Origin: Methanoregula boonei 6A8
Lineage (GTDB): Archaea; Halobacteriota; Methanomicrobia; Methanomicrobiales; Methanospirillaceae
Assembly: GCF_000017625.1 (NCBI RefSeq)
Contig: NC_009712.1
Location: 1,426,001 to 1,490,000 of the forward strand
Reading direction: 5' to 3'
Length of the DNA: 64,000 bases
In this document: positions 43,874-52,988 of the stretch, in pieces
Numbering within the stretch: the stretch's first letter is position 1
How the letters are laid out: the number at the start of each line of letters is the position of its first letter
The notes under the pieces: generated by a model
Told to the model about the DNA's origin: nothing
Database searches by the model: none
The model's input: the letters and a program-made list of their open reading frames with translations, nothing else
Program-made: the position numbers and the translations under genes

Positions 43874-45142
43874 ATGGATTTTTTGTCTAAGTTCTATTTT
43901 AACTACCGGAGAATCATCAAAACCATCCAGATCTACCTGCTGCTGGCCGGTCCCGGTCTTATCGTCATGATTGCGGACAATGATGCCGGGGGTATCACCA
44001 CCTATGCGGCAACCGGGGCAAAATTCGGGTACAACCTGATCTGGTTTTTGATCCTGCTTGGACCTGTTGCCTACTTTGTCCAGGAGATGACCGTACGGCT
44101 CGGGGCCGTAACCAAGCATGGGCATGCAGAGGCGATATTTTCCGCGTTTGGTTCGTTCTGGGGCTGGTTCTCCCTGTGCGATCTGACCCTGGTGAACTGG
44201 CTTACACTCGTGACCGAGTTTATCGGGATGACCGCAGGCCTTGCAATATTCGGTATGCCCCCAGTACTAACGGTCCTTATCGTAATCTGCATCATGATGG
44301 CGATTGTCGTTTCGGGCCGGTACTGGACCTGGGAGAAGCTCACGATGGTGCTCTGCCTTGTGAACCTGATCTATATTCCCGCGGCATTCCTTGTTCACCC
44401 TTCCCTTGACCAGGTGATCCATAACGGATTTATCCCCAACTTCCCGGGCGGCTTTAACGGGGAACTGTTCTTTTTCCTGATGGCAAACATCGGTACCACA
44501 ATCGCTCCATGGATGATCTTCTTCCAGCAGAGCGCGGTCGTGGACAAGAACATGAAGGAGAAGGATATCCCCTGGGGCAAGTTTGACACAGTGGTCGGGG
44601 CCATCTTCACGGTTCTTGTTGCAGTCTTTATCATTATTGTGACCGGGACTTTGCTCAAGGGGATGGACGTGGAGAGCGCTGCACAGGCCGCAGGAATCCT
44701 GATGGGCGTACACCCATGGGTGGGAACGCTGCTTGCCATTGGCCTCTTCGATGCAGGATTCCTCGGTGCACTCTGTATTGCACTCACGAGCTCGTGGGCA
44801 TTCGGCGAGGTTTTCGGGTGGGCACACTCCTTAAACTACAAGGTAAAAGAGGCAATCTGGTTCTACCTCTTCTACTTCTTTGGACTTGCAACAGCAGGAT
44901 GTGTCGTCCTGATCCCCGGCGCCCCTCTCGTGCTTATCACACTTTTTGTCCAGGTCGTTGCAGTGACCCTGCTCCCGGCAGCGCTTGTGTTTTTGATCAT
45001 CCTTCTCAACAACGAGGAAATCATGGGGAAATACAAAAATACCCTCTTTGACAATATCGCAAATATTACCATCGTGACGGTCATCATTGTCATATCCTCG
45101 TTATATGGGATCAGCACGTTATTCCCGAACATGTTCGGGTAG
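43874..45142 (+). CDS. Nramp-family transporter with altered metal-binding motifs
   Basis: 422 residues with about eleven helices; LLLAGPGLIVMIADNDAGGITTYAATGAKFGY is the TM1 region and MANIGTTIAPWMIFFQQSAVVDK the TM6 region of the Nramp (SLC11) fold. Classical Mn/Fe Nramps have DPGN in TM1 and MPH in TM6; here these read DAGG and APW, losing the Asn and the Met that select transition metals. Absence of the Met is recalled as a feature of magnesium-transporting relatives (NRMT). ATG 43874 follows GGAGGAG. The downstream MgtE-N/CBS protein supports magnesium or another hard cation. Substrate inferred. Confidence 0.88.
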   Translation: MDFLSKFYFNYRRIIKTIQIYLLLAGPGLIVMIADNDAGGITTYAATGAKFGYNLIWFLILLGPVAYFVQEMTVRLGAVTKHGHAEAIFSAFGSFWGWFSLCDLTLVNWLTLVTEFIGMTAGLAIFGMPPVLTVLIVICIMMAIVVSGRYWTWEKLTMVLCLVNLIYIPAAFLVHPSLDQVIHNGFIPNFPGGFNGELFFFLMANIGTTIAPWMIFFQQSAVVDKNMKEKDIPWGKFDTVVGAIFTVLVAVFIIIVTGTLLKGMDVESAAQAAGILMGVHPWVGTLLAIGLFDAGFLGALCIALTSSWAFGEVFGWAHSLNYKVKEAIWFYLFYFFGLATAGCVVLIPGAPLVLITLFVQVVAVTLLPAALVFLIILLNNEEIMGKYKNTLFDNIANITIVTVIIVISSLYGISTLFPNMFG

Positions 45143-45157
45143 GGGAGGCAAAAGAAT

Positions 45158-45379
45158 ATGGCATTTAACCTGGAAAACGGTATCATCGAACCGGTCAAAT
45201 CGAGTGTTGCAAACGGCATAGCCGCGGTCAGGGCAATCAACAAAAAATACGAACACCCGAGGATCACCATGTCACCCGGGGTAAAAGCAGCCCTTCTCCT
45301 CCTGCGGCTGTACCTGATCTTCCTTGTGCTCCTTTTGGTTTACAAGTTCTATACAATCATAACAGGAGGATCGTTATGA
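45158..45379 (+). CDS. Small one-helix membrane protein of the transport operon, 73 aa
   Basis: MAFNLENGIIEPVKSSVANG and a cytoplasmic segment to ~45 precede a single membrane helix ALLLLRLYLIFLVLLLVYKFY, then a short end (TIITGGSL). GGGAGGCAAAAGA stands before the ATG. It begins 15 bp after the transporter and ends overlapping the next start as ATGA, so it belongs to the operon. It could tether the regulator to the transporter or act as an accessory subunit. No family recognised. Confidence 0.75.
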   Translation: MAFNLENGIIEPVKSSVANGIAAVRAINKKYEHPRITMSPGVKAALLLLRLYLIFLVLLLVYKFYTIITGGSL

Positions 45380-46653
45380 CCCCAAACGAGACTGCCACAG
45401 GGGCGGCAAAAGCGGCGGACAAGGAGATCTTCCTTTCCGAAATCCTCGGTATCCCGGTCCTGAGCAGAGAAAAGAAGATAGGAACTTTAAGTGACCTGAT
45501 CATCGTGGAGACCGCGAAGATCCCTGAGGTAAAATCGCTCTACGTCAAGAGGTCATTTGGGTACCCCAGCCTGATCATTCCCTGGGAGAACGTGGTGGAG
45601 CTGGGGCACCGGGTCATTGTCGATATTCCGGCACTTGAACCCTTTGAGGCTAATCCCCCTGAGGACGCACTCCTCCTCAAGGACTATGTAATGGATAAAA
45701 AAGTCCTTGATCTTGAAGAGAGCGAGGTAGAGGTAGTGTACGATATCCGCCTGGTCCACCGGAACAAAAAACTCTATGTAACGGACGTGGACACGGGCAA
45801 GTCTGCCCGACTGAGGAGATTTGGCCTGAAAACACTCTCCCGGGTATTCTCTTCTGAGGAACCCGAAGACCAGATGATCTCCTGGACCTATATCCAGCCG
45901 CTCCCGACCAACATCGGGAGCTTCAAGGGAGATGTGAAACTCAAGGTCTTAAAGGAGAATCTTGCGGAGATCCACCCGGTGGATCTTGCCGATATCATTG
46001 AGGAACTCGATCACGACCAGCGGATGGCGGTCTTTGCCTCTCTCGACAATGAACACGCATCAGATACCCTTGAAGAGATCGAACCCAATGTCCAGCGAGA
46101 CCTTATTGCCTCGCTCGACATTGCAAAAGTGGTGCCCCTCATCAGCACCATGACCCCGGGGCAGGCTGCCGATGTCCTCTCGGCGATCCCGCACTCGGAG
46201 GCTGAGGACATCCTTGAGGCCCTCACGCCGGAAATGACAAAGAAGATCCGGGCCATTACCGAGAAGCAGGAAGAGAAGGTGATCCACTACACCACCCAGA
46301 AGATCCTCAAATTCCTGCCGGAAACACTTGTCGAGTACGTGCAGAACGATTATCCTAACCATGCCCGGGGAAAAGATGTCATCATGTACATCTACGTAGT
46401 GGATGCACAAGAGCACCTGATGGGCGTGGTGGACTTAAAAGAACTCCTTATTGCCGATGACAAGGCCCCGCTTTCGGCTATCATGTCCGAGAACGTGATC
46501 TCGGTAAATGCCGAGAGCACGCTCAAGGAGGCCTCGCAGGAGTTTGAGCGGTATGGCTTTCGGGCCCTGCCGGTTACCGATGACGAAGAGCATCTTATCG
46601 GGGCCATCCCCTACCGCGATGTGATGGATCTCACCCATCACCTCCTTGAATAA
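45376..46653 (+). CDS. PRC-barrel/MgtE-N/CBS domain regulator
   Basis: 425 residues, soluble. Two PRC-barrel-like domains (IFLSEILGIPVLSREKKIGTLSD; LLLKDYVMDKKVLDLEESEVEVVYDIRLV) come first, then an MgtE intracellular N domain (~185-310: LKENLAEIHPVDLADIIEELDHDQRMAVF...MTPGQAADVLSAIPHSEAEDIL) and a CBS pair (YIYVVDAQEHLMGVVDLKELL; FRALPVTDDEEHLIGAIPYRDVM). The MgtE membrane domain is absent. In true MgtE the N and CBS parts sense Mg2+ and gate the pore, so here they may gate the Nramp-like protein encoded 230 bp upstream. Family architecture is clear; the partnership is inferred. Confidence 0.9.
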   Translation: MTPNETATGAAKAADKEIFLSEILGIPVLSREKKIGTLSDLIIVETAKIPEVKSLYVKRSFGYPSLIIPWENVVELGHRVIVDIPALEPFEANPPEDALLLKDYVMDKKVLDLEESEVEVVYDIRLVHRNKKLYVTDVDTGKSARLRRFGLKTLSRVFSSEEPEDQMISWTYIQPLPTNIGSFKGDVKLKVLKENLAEIHPVDLADIIEELDHDQRMAVFASLDNEHASDTLEEIEPNVQRDLIASLDIAKVVPLISTMTPGQAADVLSAIPHSEAEDILEALTPEMTKKIRAITEKQEEKVIHYTTQKILKFLPETLVEYVQNDYPNHARGKDVIMYIYVVDAQEHLMGVVDLKELLIADDKAPLSAIMSENVISVNAESTLKEASQEFERYGFRALPVTDDEEHLIGAIPYRDVMDLTHHLLE

Positions 46654-46685
46654 TTTTTTTAGGGTCCGGGGGAGAGAACAACACA

Positions 46686-47318
46686 ATGGACCCGGCACCC
46701 AAAACTGACCCCTGGGAATATGAGTACTCCAGGAAAGGGCGCCTCTGGGGGGGGGCAGTCCACCACCTGCCGGAGATTCCTCGTGAAGGACGCATCCTTG
46801 AACTCGGGTGCGGCGATGGGAAAACCTATCGGACCCTGCTGGAACGGGACTATGAGGTCATCGGGATCGATAGGGCAGCGTCAGCCCTGAATCTCTGCCG
46901 GTCATTGGCTCCTTTGGGATCCGGCGCACAATTTGCGCGAGCCGATGCCTGCAGCCTGCCATTTGCGGACGGATCATTCTCCAGCGTTATTGCATTCCAT
47001 GTGATCGGCCACTTGCCGGATGAGGGGCGGGCACGTGCCGCACGCGAGGCGTCCCGTGTGATACGAAATGGCGGCACGCTCTTTTTTTCCGGTTTTTCCT
47101 GCGAGGATTTCCGTGCCGGGGCCGGCTCGGATACCGAACCGGGAACCGTGCTGCGCAAAAACGGGATTGCAACCCATTACTTCTCCGAAGAAGAAGTACT
47201 CGGCTTGTTTTGCAGGCTGCATCCCCTCTCATGTATTACCCGACACTGGGTAATGACCATACGCGGACAGCCCCTCCCACGGGCCGAGATTGCAGCCGCA
47301 TTTACAAAAACCTCCTGA
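46686..47318 (+). CDS. Class I SAM-dependent methyltransferase
   Basis: 210 residues. Motif I ILELGCGDGKTYRTLL, motif II VIGIDRAASALNLCRSL, acidic motif ARADACSLPF and post-motif FSSVIAFHVIGHLPDEGRARAAREASRVIRNGGTLFFSGFS identify a UbiE/Methyltransf_11-type fold. The C-terminus has TVLRKNGIATHYFSEEEVLGLF, found in several archaeal members. No specific substrate can be read. It begins 32 bp after the regulator gene and might be on its transcript. Confidence 0.9.
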   Translation: MDPAPKTDPWEYEYSRKGRLWGGAVHHLPEIPREGRILELGCGDGKTYRTLLERDYEVIGIDRAASALNLCRSLAPLGSGAQFARADACSLPFADGSFSSVIAFHVIGHLPDEGRARAAREASRVIRNGGTLFFSGFSCEDFRAGAGSDTEPGTVLRKNGIATHYFSEEEVLGLFCRLHPLSCITRHWVMTIRGQPLPRAEIAAAFTKTS

Positions 47319-47413
47319 ATATACAAAGGAATAGACAAAATTCCGGCGTATCATAGAGGAATCCTTAAATGGGCTGGCAACCTTATTTTCTCCCGCACAG
47401 GGAAGTGCATTTT

Positions 47414-47968
47414 ATGAGAAAAGAAATTCTTCTTGTCCTGTTTGTGTGCAGTGTACTGATTGGATGTGCAATGGCAGCCGTACCGGATGCCAACCAGACA
47501 GTCGCCGCAAATACTACGACCACAGTTACGACCGCGCCGCAGCTTATCGGTGGCAACATGGGAACTTACCTTGTCACTTCAAACGTTGAAGGGGCAAATG
47601 TGACCTTCGATTCAGATTACAAAGGTATCATTACCGGCGGCCAGCTCGCGGTACCCGTATACACGACCGGCACGCCCTACCGGACGATCACCGTACAGGC
47701 ACCCGGATACCAGATTGCTACCGTGAACATCACCCAGTACCCGGCAGCGAACCAGACCGTTGACGTCCCGGTGACGCTTGTTCCGCTCGCAGCGGCCAAC
47801 ACCACTGAGGTGCAGGCAAATGCAACGGCACCGGCTACCGTTTCCACGGAAATGACAACTGCCATGGCCCCGGTCTCACCGGCCCCGACCAAGTCCGGCA
47901 GCCTGCCGTTTGCCGCCCTTGGCGCGTTTGTCGTACTTGGGATATTTGCAATCCGGTCACGCCGGTAG
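47414..47968 (+). CDS. Secreted membrane-anchored protein with PEGA-like domain
   Basis: 184 residues from ATG 47414 (MRKEILLVLF), which starts the signal peptide; the longer frame from 47369 would put 15 residues before it. After the signal (ending CAMAA) a Thr/Asn-rich segment leads to a PEGA-like domain: GTYLVTSNVEGANVTFDSDYKG...YRTITVQAPGYQIATVNITQYP. A Thr/Ala-rich stalk and a C-terminal helix (LPFAALGAFVVLGIFAI) ending RSRR follow. Typical small surface protein of this lineage. Confidence 0.8.
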   Translation: MRKEILLVLFVCSVLIGCAMAAVPDANQTVAANTTTTVTTAPQLIGGNMGTYLVTSNVEGANVTFDSDYKGIITGGQLAVPVYTTGTPYRTITVQAPGYQIATVNITQYPAANQTVDVPVTLVPLAAANTTEVQANATAPATVSTEMTTAMAPVSPAPTKSGSLPFAALGAFVVLGIFAIRSRR

Positions 47969-48094
47969 ACAATCCTCTTTTTTCTTTTCCGTTCGGATCT
48001 TTGCGGATGCGGGCGGAATGGCAGTACTGATGGTGCGATTGCACAGAGTACCTCATCCAAGCCTTCATCTTTTGCGAACTGCAACAAAATATCC

Positions 48095-48751
48095 ATGACC
48101 GATGCCACGTACGGCGCAAAGATCCAGCGCGACGGGAAGACATACGCGATCCAGACCCGGATCCCTGCTGGTGTCGTAACCCCGGCTGAGCTCGAAACCA
48201 TTGCCCGGGTTACAAGGGATTATGCTATCCCACTGGTAAAGATCACCTCAGGCCAGCGCTTCCTCCTGATTGGCGTGCAGGAACAGGATATTGCAGGGGT
48301 GAGAAAGGACCTCGGGGCGCTTGGGACCGCATCCATTACCCCCGGCGTCCGGTACGTCCAGTCATGCCCGGGGATCTCGTACTGTAAGAACGGGACTCAG
48401 GACTCGATCAGCCTTGCAAAAGCGATCTCTGATGAATATGACGGAACTGATTTCCCGGCCAAGATCAAGATCGGTGTCTCGGGGTGCCCGAGGTGCTGCG
48501 GGGAGAGTCGCGTCCGGGATATTGGCATTATGGGCAGTGCAAAGGGCTGGACCGTGTACTTCGGCGGGCACAGTGGATTTAAGTCACGCCAGGGAGAGCA
48601 GGTTGCTACCGGCCTGACCACAGAGCAGGCACTTGAGTGCGTCCGATCCCTGCTTTCCTATTACCGGACTCATGCAGAGCCAAAGGAGAGGTCGTCCCGG
48701 TTCCTTGAGAGGGCAGGGACTGACTGGATTGGAAAAATCGTAAAAGAATAG
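48095..48751 (+). CDS. Small dissimilatory sulfite reductase-like protein (Dsr-LP type)
   Basis: 218 residues. It has both halves of the siroheme-[4Fe-4S] motif: C-PGISY-C (CX5C) and C-PRC-C (CX3C) in VSGCPRCCGESRVRDIGIMG. The N-terminal ferredoxin-like part (IQTRIPAGVVTPAELETIARVTRDYAIPLVKITSGQRFLLIG) is the sulfite/nitrite reductase repeat. Too small for a full reductase and lacking an added ferredoxin domain, it matches the Dsr-like proteins of methanogens, whose substrate is not settled. RBS is weak; ATG 48095 is the only reasonable start. Confidence 0.88.
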   Translation: MTDATYGAKIQRDGKTYAIQTRIPAGVVTPAELETIARVTRDYAIPLVKITSGQRFLLIGVQEQDIAGVRKDLGALGTASITPGVRYVQSCPGISYCKNGTQDSISLAKAISDEYDGTDFPAKIKIGVSGCPRCCGESRVRDIGIMGSAKGWTVYFGGHSGFKSRQGEQVATGLTTEQALECVRSLLSYYRTHAEPKERSSRFLERAGTDWIGKIVKE

Positions 48752-48829
48752 CCGGAATCACACTACGGTAGAAGGGGGGCGGATATTATGTTGCCCCACC
48801 GGAAGAGTCCATAGGGCTCCCCCCATACT

Positions 48830-48848
48830 AACGGGCATTTTTCCCGTT
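48830..48848. terminator. Hairpin between convergent Dsr-LP and PKD genes
   Basis: AACGGG-CATTTTT-CCCGTT is a perfect 6-bp stem with a T-rich loop, located between genes that converge from both sides. Probable shared terminator. Confidence 0.4.
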
Positions 48849-48894
48849 CCTGCTTCAAGGTGTGCATCCGGGTTTTTGATCCTGATGAGGGGAG

Positions 48895-50277
48895 TTACTG
48901 CCTCCTGAATACCACTATCCCTGCAACCACCGCGAATCCGGCAAGGGCAACAGGGAAATCATATCCCGGAGCTTTTTTTGTCGTGGCTGTGGTGATGATG
49001 GCGTTCTGCTTTGCAAGCCAGTCATCAACTGATGAAGTGGTTGTGGCAGAGGTAGTGATCGCGTAGGTCGGGGCAGCGGTAAACAGCGGGGTGACGGCAG
49101 AAGTTGGCAGGGGAGTGGCAACATATGTCGAAGATATTGCCGCTGAACTTGCAGTAATATAATCTTCTTCTGTGGTCACATTGCTCCCCTCACCATTCGT
49201 GGCGGTAAAGGTGACCGTATACACTCCGGATACCGAGTAGGTATGAACCGGATTCTCAACAGAGCTTACGTACCCGTCACCAAACTCCCAGTACCACGAG
49301 GTCGGTGTGTTGGTTGACGTGTCATTAAACTGGACTGCAAACGGCACAGTTCCTGATGAGACATTACTGGAAAAACTCGCTACGGGTGTTGCGTTTGCAG
49401 TCACTGTGATGTAATCCGACACATAGGTGACGTTGCTTCCCGCAGAATTTGCTGCCGTGAGGTAAACCGTGTAGGTCCCTGCGGAAGTATACGTATGTAC
49501 CGGATTCTCGGTGGTACTGGTATACCCATCGCCAAAGACCCAGCTCCACGAGGTCGGCGTGTTGGTCGATGTGTCGTTGAACTGGACCGCGAACGGAAGC
49601 ACTCCCGAGGTAACATTTGAGGTGAAACTTGCTACCGGAGTGGTTGTCGCCGAGCTCACCGTAATGACCTTGTAACTTGTTGACTGTCCTGCTGAATTCC
49701 CTGCGGTCAGGTACACGGTATATGTCCCTGCCGAGGTATATGTCCACGACGGACTTTCCGAGGTACTCGTATTTCCGTCACCGAAGATCCAGCTCCATGA
49801 CGTAGGAGAGTTCGTAGAGGTATCGGTGAAAGTGACCGTAAGCGGTGCGGTACCCGATGTCGCGGATGCAGAAAAGGAGGAGACCGGAGTAGTCACTGCG
49901 CTTTTCACGGTTATGGTTTTGGTAGTTGAGTTGCTCCCGAAGGAGTTGGTGGAGGTAAGTGTCGCGGTGTAGGTTCCTGCTGAGGTGTACGTCCACGATG
50001 GGTTTTCCGTGGTACTTGTATTCCCGTCACCAAAACTCCAGCTCCACGAGGTCGCATTCGCGGAAGCATCGGTAAAAGTAACCGTAAGCGGTGCGGTACC
50101 CGATGCTGGCGAGGCAGTAAAGGAGGCAACCGGGACGGTTGTGTAGGTTTCTGCTGCCACCGGCAGGATCAGGCAAAGGAGACCCAGCAGAAAGATGCAT
50201 CCCGTAAGAAGGCCGTATCCGGCAAACGCAAGGGATCTTCCGCAATCAGTTTTCTTCTTTTTTATGAGGCAAATCAT
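48895..50277 (-). CDS. Secreted anchored protein with four PKD domains
   Basis: 460 residues from ATG 50277 (MICLIKKKKTDCG); the frame extends upstream but the signal sequence starts here. A hydrophobic signal (LLTGCIFLLGLLCLILPVAA) is followed by four PKD domains, each with W-W-x-FGDG (SWSWSFGDGNTSTTENPSW, SWSWIFGDGN, SWSWVFGDGY, YWEFGDGYVSSVENPVH). A Ser/Thr/Ala stalk and a C-terminal helix (FPVALAGFAVVAGIVVF) ending RRQ anchor it. Unlike the 11-PKD protein at 27909 it is membrane-held. Probable surface or adhesion protein. Confidence 0.87.
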   Translation of the reverse strand: MICLIKKKKTDCGRSLAFAGYGLLTGCIFLLGLLCLILPVAAETYTTVPVASFTASPASGTAPLTVTFTDASANATSWSWSFGDGNTSTTENPSWTYTSAGTYTATLTSTNSFGSNSTTKTITVKSAVTTPVSSFSASATSGTAPLTVTFTDTSTNSPTSWSWIFGDGNTSTSESPSWTYTSAGTYTVYLTAGNSAGQSTSYKVITVSSATTTPVASFTSNVTSGVLPFAVQFNDTSTNTPTSWSWVFGDGYTSTTENPVHTYTSAGTYTVYLTAANSAGSNVTYVSDYITVTANATPVASFSSNVSSGTVPFAVQFNDTSTNTPTSWYWEFGDGYVSSVENPVHTYSVSGVYTVTFTATNGEGSNVTTEEDYITASSAAISSTYVATPLPTSAVTPLFTAAPTYAITTSATTTSSVDDWLAKQNAIITTATTKKAPGYDFPVALAGFAVVAGIVVFRRQ

Positions 50278-50637
50278 GGTACTCATTCCTGGGACGCAGA
50301 GACGGGGCAACTCTGCACAGGGCAGTAAGCCCACCGGTTGCATCTGTGTGGAGGAGGGTATTCCCCGGGGTCGGTTTTATTCCCGGGTTTTCCTGCAGGG
50401 TGATAGCGATGGGGAGAATATAAATTGGAATTACGCTGGAAAGGCAGGACTTGCGCTGCCAGGACAACGATTGTACCAGCAGGTTAAGCATATCCCCAGA
50501 CAGGATTTTTGGCCGGAATGTTTTTTATCCACTGGGTTAAGTGAAAATTTCCCGGCAGTCATTGTCAGGGAAAGCGGAATATTGAAAAATGGATTTTTCC
50601 TTATAAGTACGCTCATCCGGAGAAAGTCTACAGATCA
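50278..50637. promoter_or_regulatory. Promoter region of the four-PKD gene, DUF2115 3' flank
   Basis: On the minus strand AATTTATATTC (about 50419-50430) is a TATA candidate for the PKD gene, giving a leader of roughly 120 bases. The rest, toward the DUF2115 stop at 50638, is AT-rich without coding character. Confidence 0.35.
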
Positions 50638-51315
50638 TTATCCATTGAAATTGTGGAAACGGTAGCAGTTGTCGATAAATTCCTGTTTGCGGTGTTCGCT
50701 TGCATTCACCGGCGGTTTCAGGTACCCGATATCTGGAGTCTGCTGTGCCGGGCAGAAAGGGCAGAGGGCAGCATCCACATCGTTTGCCTTCTCCCGCACC
50801 GGGCAGTAATATACGCCATCGATCCGCTCGACCCGGTCGCCGCCGGGAAAGCGCATCCCCACCGGGTGACCAGGTTCCTGCCGGACGATCATTGCAAAAC
50901 CCGCAAGCAGAAATTTCAAAAAACGCAGGCGGAGATCTCCCGGGCCATTCCGGCACTGCCCCTCCACCATCCCCCAGTAGGAGCGTTCATGGGCGGTGAC
51001 CTGCTCTTTCATCCGCGCAAATGAGCCCTGCTGCTCTGCGAGCCGAATATCCTGGTATGTCCCGAGCAGGTGGAGGGTAACTGATGCTTCGAGTTCTGCA
51101 CGGTACTCCATGGAGATGTCCTGAATTGTATTCCCGAAATTTGTCATCATCTGCCGGATGTCGCGGGGTGAGTACTCCAGGACAAGGGCGGCGATCTTTT
51201 TCCCGAGATCCCCGCGGGTTTCTGCAGTGCCCAGATCCTGGCACGCCTCCGCTATCAGGGCAGCAGATGCTGGAGGGTCGGAGGGGCTCTTATTACCTAG
51301 GTGAAAAAATGACAT
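50638..51315 (-). CDS. DUF2115 (UPF0305) family protein
   Basis: 225 residues, soluble, helical in the first half (SPRDIRQMMTNFGNTIQDISMEYRAELEAS). The C-terminal part holds PGHPVGMRFPGGDRVERIDGVYYCPVREKANDVDAALCPFCPAQQ, with cysteines spaced as a possible metal or Fe-S site, then NCYRFHNFNG. This pattern matches the DUF2115 proteins of methanogens, as recalled. No function is assigned to the family. Monocistronic on the minus strand, divergent from leuA. Confidence 0.8.
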   Translation of the reverse strand: MSFFHLGNKSPSDPPASAALIAEACQDLGTAETRGDLGKKIAALVLEYSPRDIRQMMTNFGNTIQDISMEYRAELEASVTLHLLGTYQDIRLAEQQGSFARMKEQVTAHERSYWGMVEGQCRNGPGDLRLRFLKFLLAGFAMIVRQEPGHPVGMRFPGGDRVERIDGVYYCPVREKANDVDAALCPFCPAQQTPDIGYLKPPVNASEHRKQEFIDNCYRFHNFNG

Positions 51316-51450
51316 GTTGGGAAAGACCGTGTTCCACTACAGGGTATTTTTCCCGGCCCTAAAGAGATTTCCTCACGGAACATCTGAACCTGACCCAAAG
51401 AAAGACATTTTTTTACTGTTTCAGGTATACCTGCCCGTGGTGCAGCGAGA

Positions 51451-51520
51451 TTTTTTATATGCACCACACATATAATGGAATATGGTGTCTGCCATGAGTG
51501 AGTGTTTTATTCGCCAGTAA
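51451..51520 (+). promoter_or_regulatory. Promoter and 8-codon leader frame of the leuA/cimA-ilvBN operon
   Basis: TTTTTTATATGC (51451-51462) is a TATA box, predicting a start near 51485. A short frame ATG 51494 to TAA 51520 (MSECFIRQ) overlaps the synthase start (GTG 51498) in another frame. The transcript would have almost no leader before either codon. Confidence 0.4.
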
Positions 51521-52988
51521 ACTGCGCTTTTTTGATACCACGTTACGGGACGGGGAACAGACCCCGGGTGTATCGTTAAACCCGGACCAGAAGTTGGAGA
51601 TTGCGACCAGGCTTGCAGCCATTGGTGTCGATGTGGTCGAAGCGGGTTCAGCTGCAGCATCAGCTGGAGAGCAGGACGCGATCAGGCTTATCTCGGATGC
51701 CGGGCTTCCCGTGGAGACCTGCACCTTTGTCCGGGCGGTAACGTCAGATATTGACTATGCCGCGGACAATGGCGCCGATTCCGTGCATCTTGTGATCCCG
51801 GTCAGTGACCTGCATATTGAGAAAAAGCTGCGGAAGACCCGCGTGCAGGTAACGGATATGGCGTGGAGCTCGGTGGAGTACGCGAAAAGCCGGGGGCTTA
51901 TCGTAGAACTCTCGGGTGAGGACGCCTCACGCGCCGACCTGGCCTTTCTTAAGGAGATCTACTCCGGGGGGGTGGAACGCGGGGCCGACCGGCTCTGTTT
52001 CTGCGACACGGTTGGCCTTCTCACCCCGGAAAAGATTGCGGCATATATCCCGCCGCTTGCCGGGATTGCACCGCTCTCCATCCACTGCCACGATGATCTG
52101 GGCTTCGCACTTGCCAATACGGTGGCGGCATTAAAGGCCGGGGCCGCCTGTGCCCATACGACAGTAAACGGCCTGGGAGAGCGGGCGGGGAACACACCTT
52201 TTGAGGAACTCGTAATGGCTCTGGAGGTGCTGTACGGGTACCACACGGGAATAAAAAAAGAGGAGATCTATTCCCTCTCTACGCTTGTTTCCCGCCTTAC
52301 CGGAGTCCCGCTGCCGGTCAACAAGGCTGTTGTGGGAGAGATGGCGTTCACCCACGAGAGTGGCATCCACGCCCATGGCGTGATCCGCGAGCCGGCCACC
52401 TACGAGTCCATCCGTCCCGAGCAGATCGGGAGGAAACGCCGGATCGTGCTCGGGAAGCATTCCGGTTCTGCCTCTGTGGAAGCAGCACTCCATGAGATGA
52501 AGTACGCACCCAACGAACAACAGCTCAAAGCTATCGTAGCAAGGATCAAGGATCTCGGCGATTCCGGCAAACGTGTGAGCGACGCAGACTTAATGGCCGT
52601 TGCCGATACGGTGCTTGCCATGGAGTGCAAACCCACCATCAAACTGCGGCAGTTCACCGTGGTCTCTGGGAGCAGCATGATCCCGACTGCATCGGTCACT
52701 CTTGAAGTGAAAGGAAAGGAGATGACCGGTGCCGCTACAGGTGACGGGCCAGTGGATGCCGCCATGCAGGTACTCGCCAAATCAGTGGCCGATGTGGCTG
52801 ACATCCGGCTCGAAGAGTACCATGTGGATGCGATCAGCGGCGGCACCGATGCGCTGGTCGAAGTGACCGTAAGGTTAAGTAAAGACGGGAAGATAATTAC
52901 TTCACGCGGTGCACGCACCGATATTATCATGGCGAGCGTCGAGGCGATGATCGCCGGGATGAACAGACTACTCGAGGAACGAACATGA
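51498..52988 (+). CDS. leuA/cimA: 2-isopropylmalate synthase / citramalate synthase
   Basis: Alpha-acyl-CoA synthase with DRE-TIM barrel ([20 protein letters not shown]), metal site [28 protein letters not shown], and [27 protein letters not shown]. Residues ~370-496 form the LeuA allosteric dimer domain ([20 protein letters not shown]). Motifs do not separate leucine-specific LeuA from CimA, which makes citramalate for isoleucine; the ilvB-ilvN neighbours fit either. Start is GTG 51498; no ATG is available in frame. Ends ATGA with ilvB. Confidence 0.9.
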   Translation: MSVLFASKLRFFDTTLRDGEQTPGVSLNPDQKLEIATRLAAIGVDVVEAGSAAASAGEQDAIRLISDAGLPVETCTFVRAVTSDIDYAADNGADSVHLVIPVSDLHIEKKLRKTRVQVTDMAWSSVEYAKSRGLIVELSGEDASRADLAFLKEIYSGGVERGADRLCFCDTVGLLTPEKIAAYIPPLAGIAPLSIHCHDDLGFALANTVAALKAGAACAHTTVNGLGERAGNTPFEELVMALEVLYGYHTGIKKEEIYSLSTLVSRLTGVPLPVNKAVVGEMAFTHESGIHAHGVIREPATYESIRPEQIGRKRRIVLGKHSGSASVEAALHEMKYAPNEQQLKAIVARIKDLGDSGKRVSDADLMAVADTVLAMECKPTIKLRQFTVVSGSSMIPTASVTLEVKGKEMTGAATGDGPVDAAMQVLAKSVADVADIRLEEYHVDAISGGTDALVEVTVRLSKDGKIITSRGARTDIIMASVEAMIAGMNRLLEERT

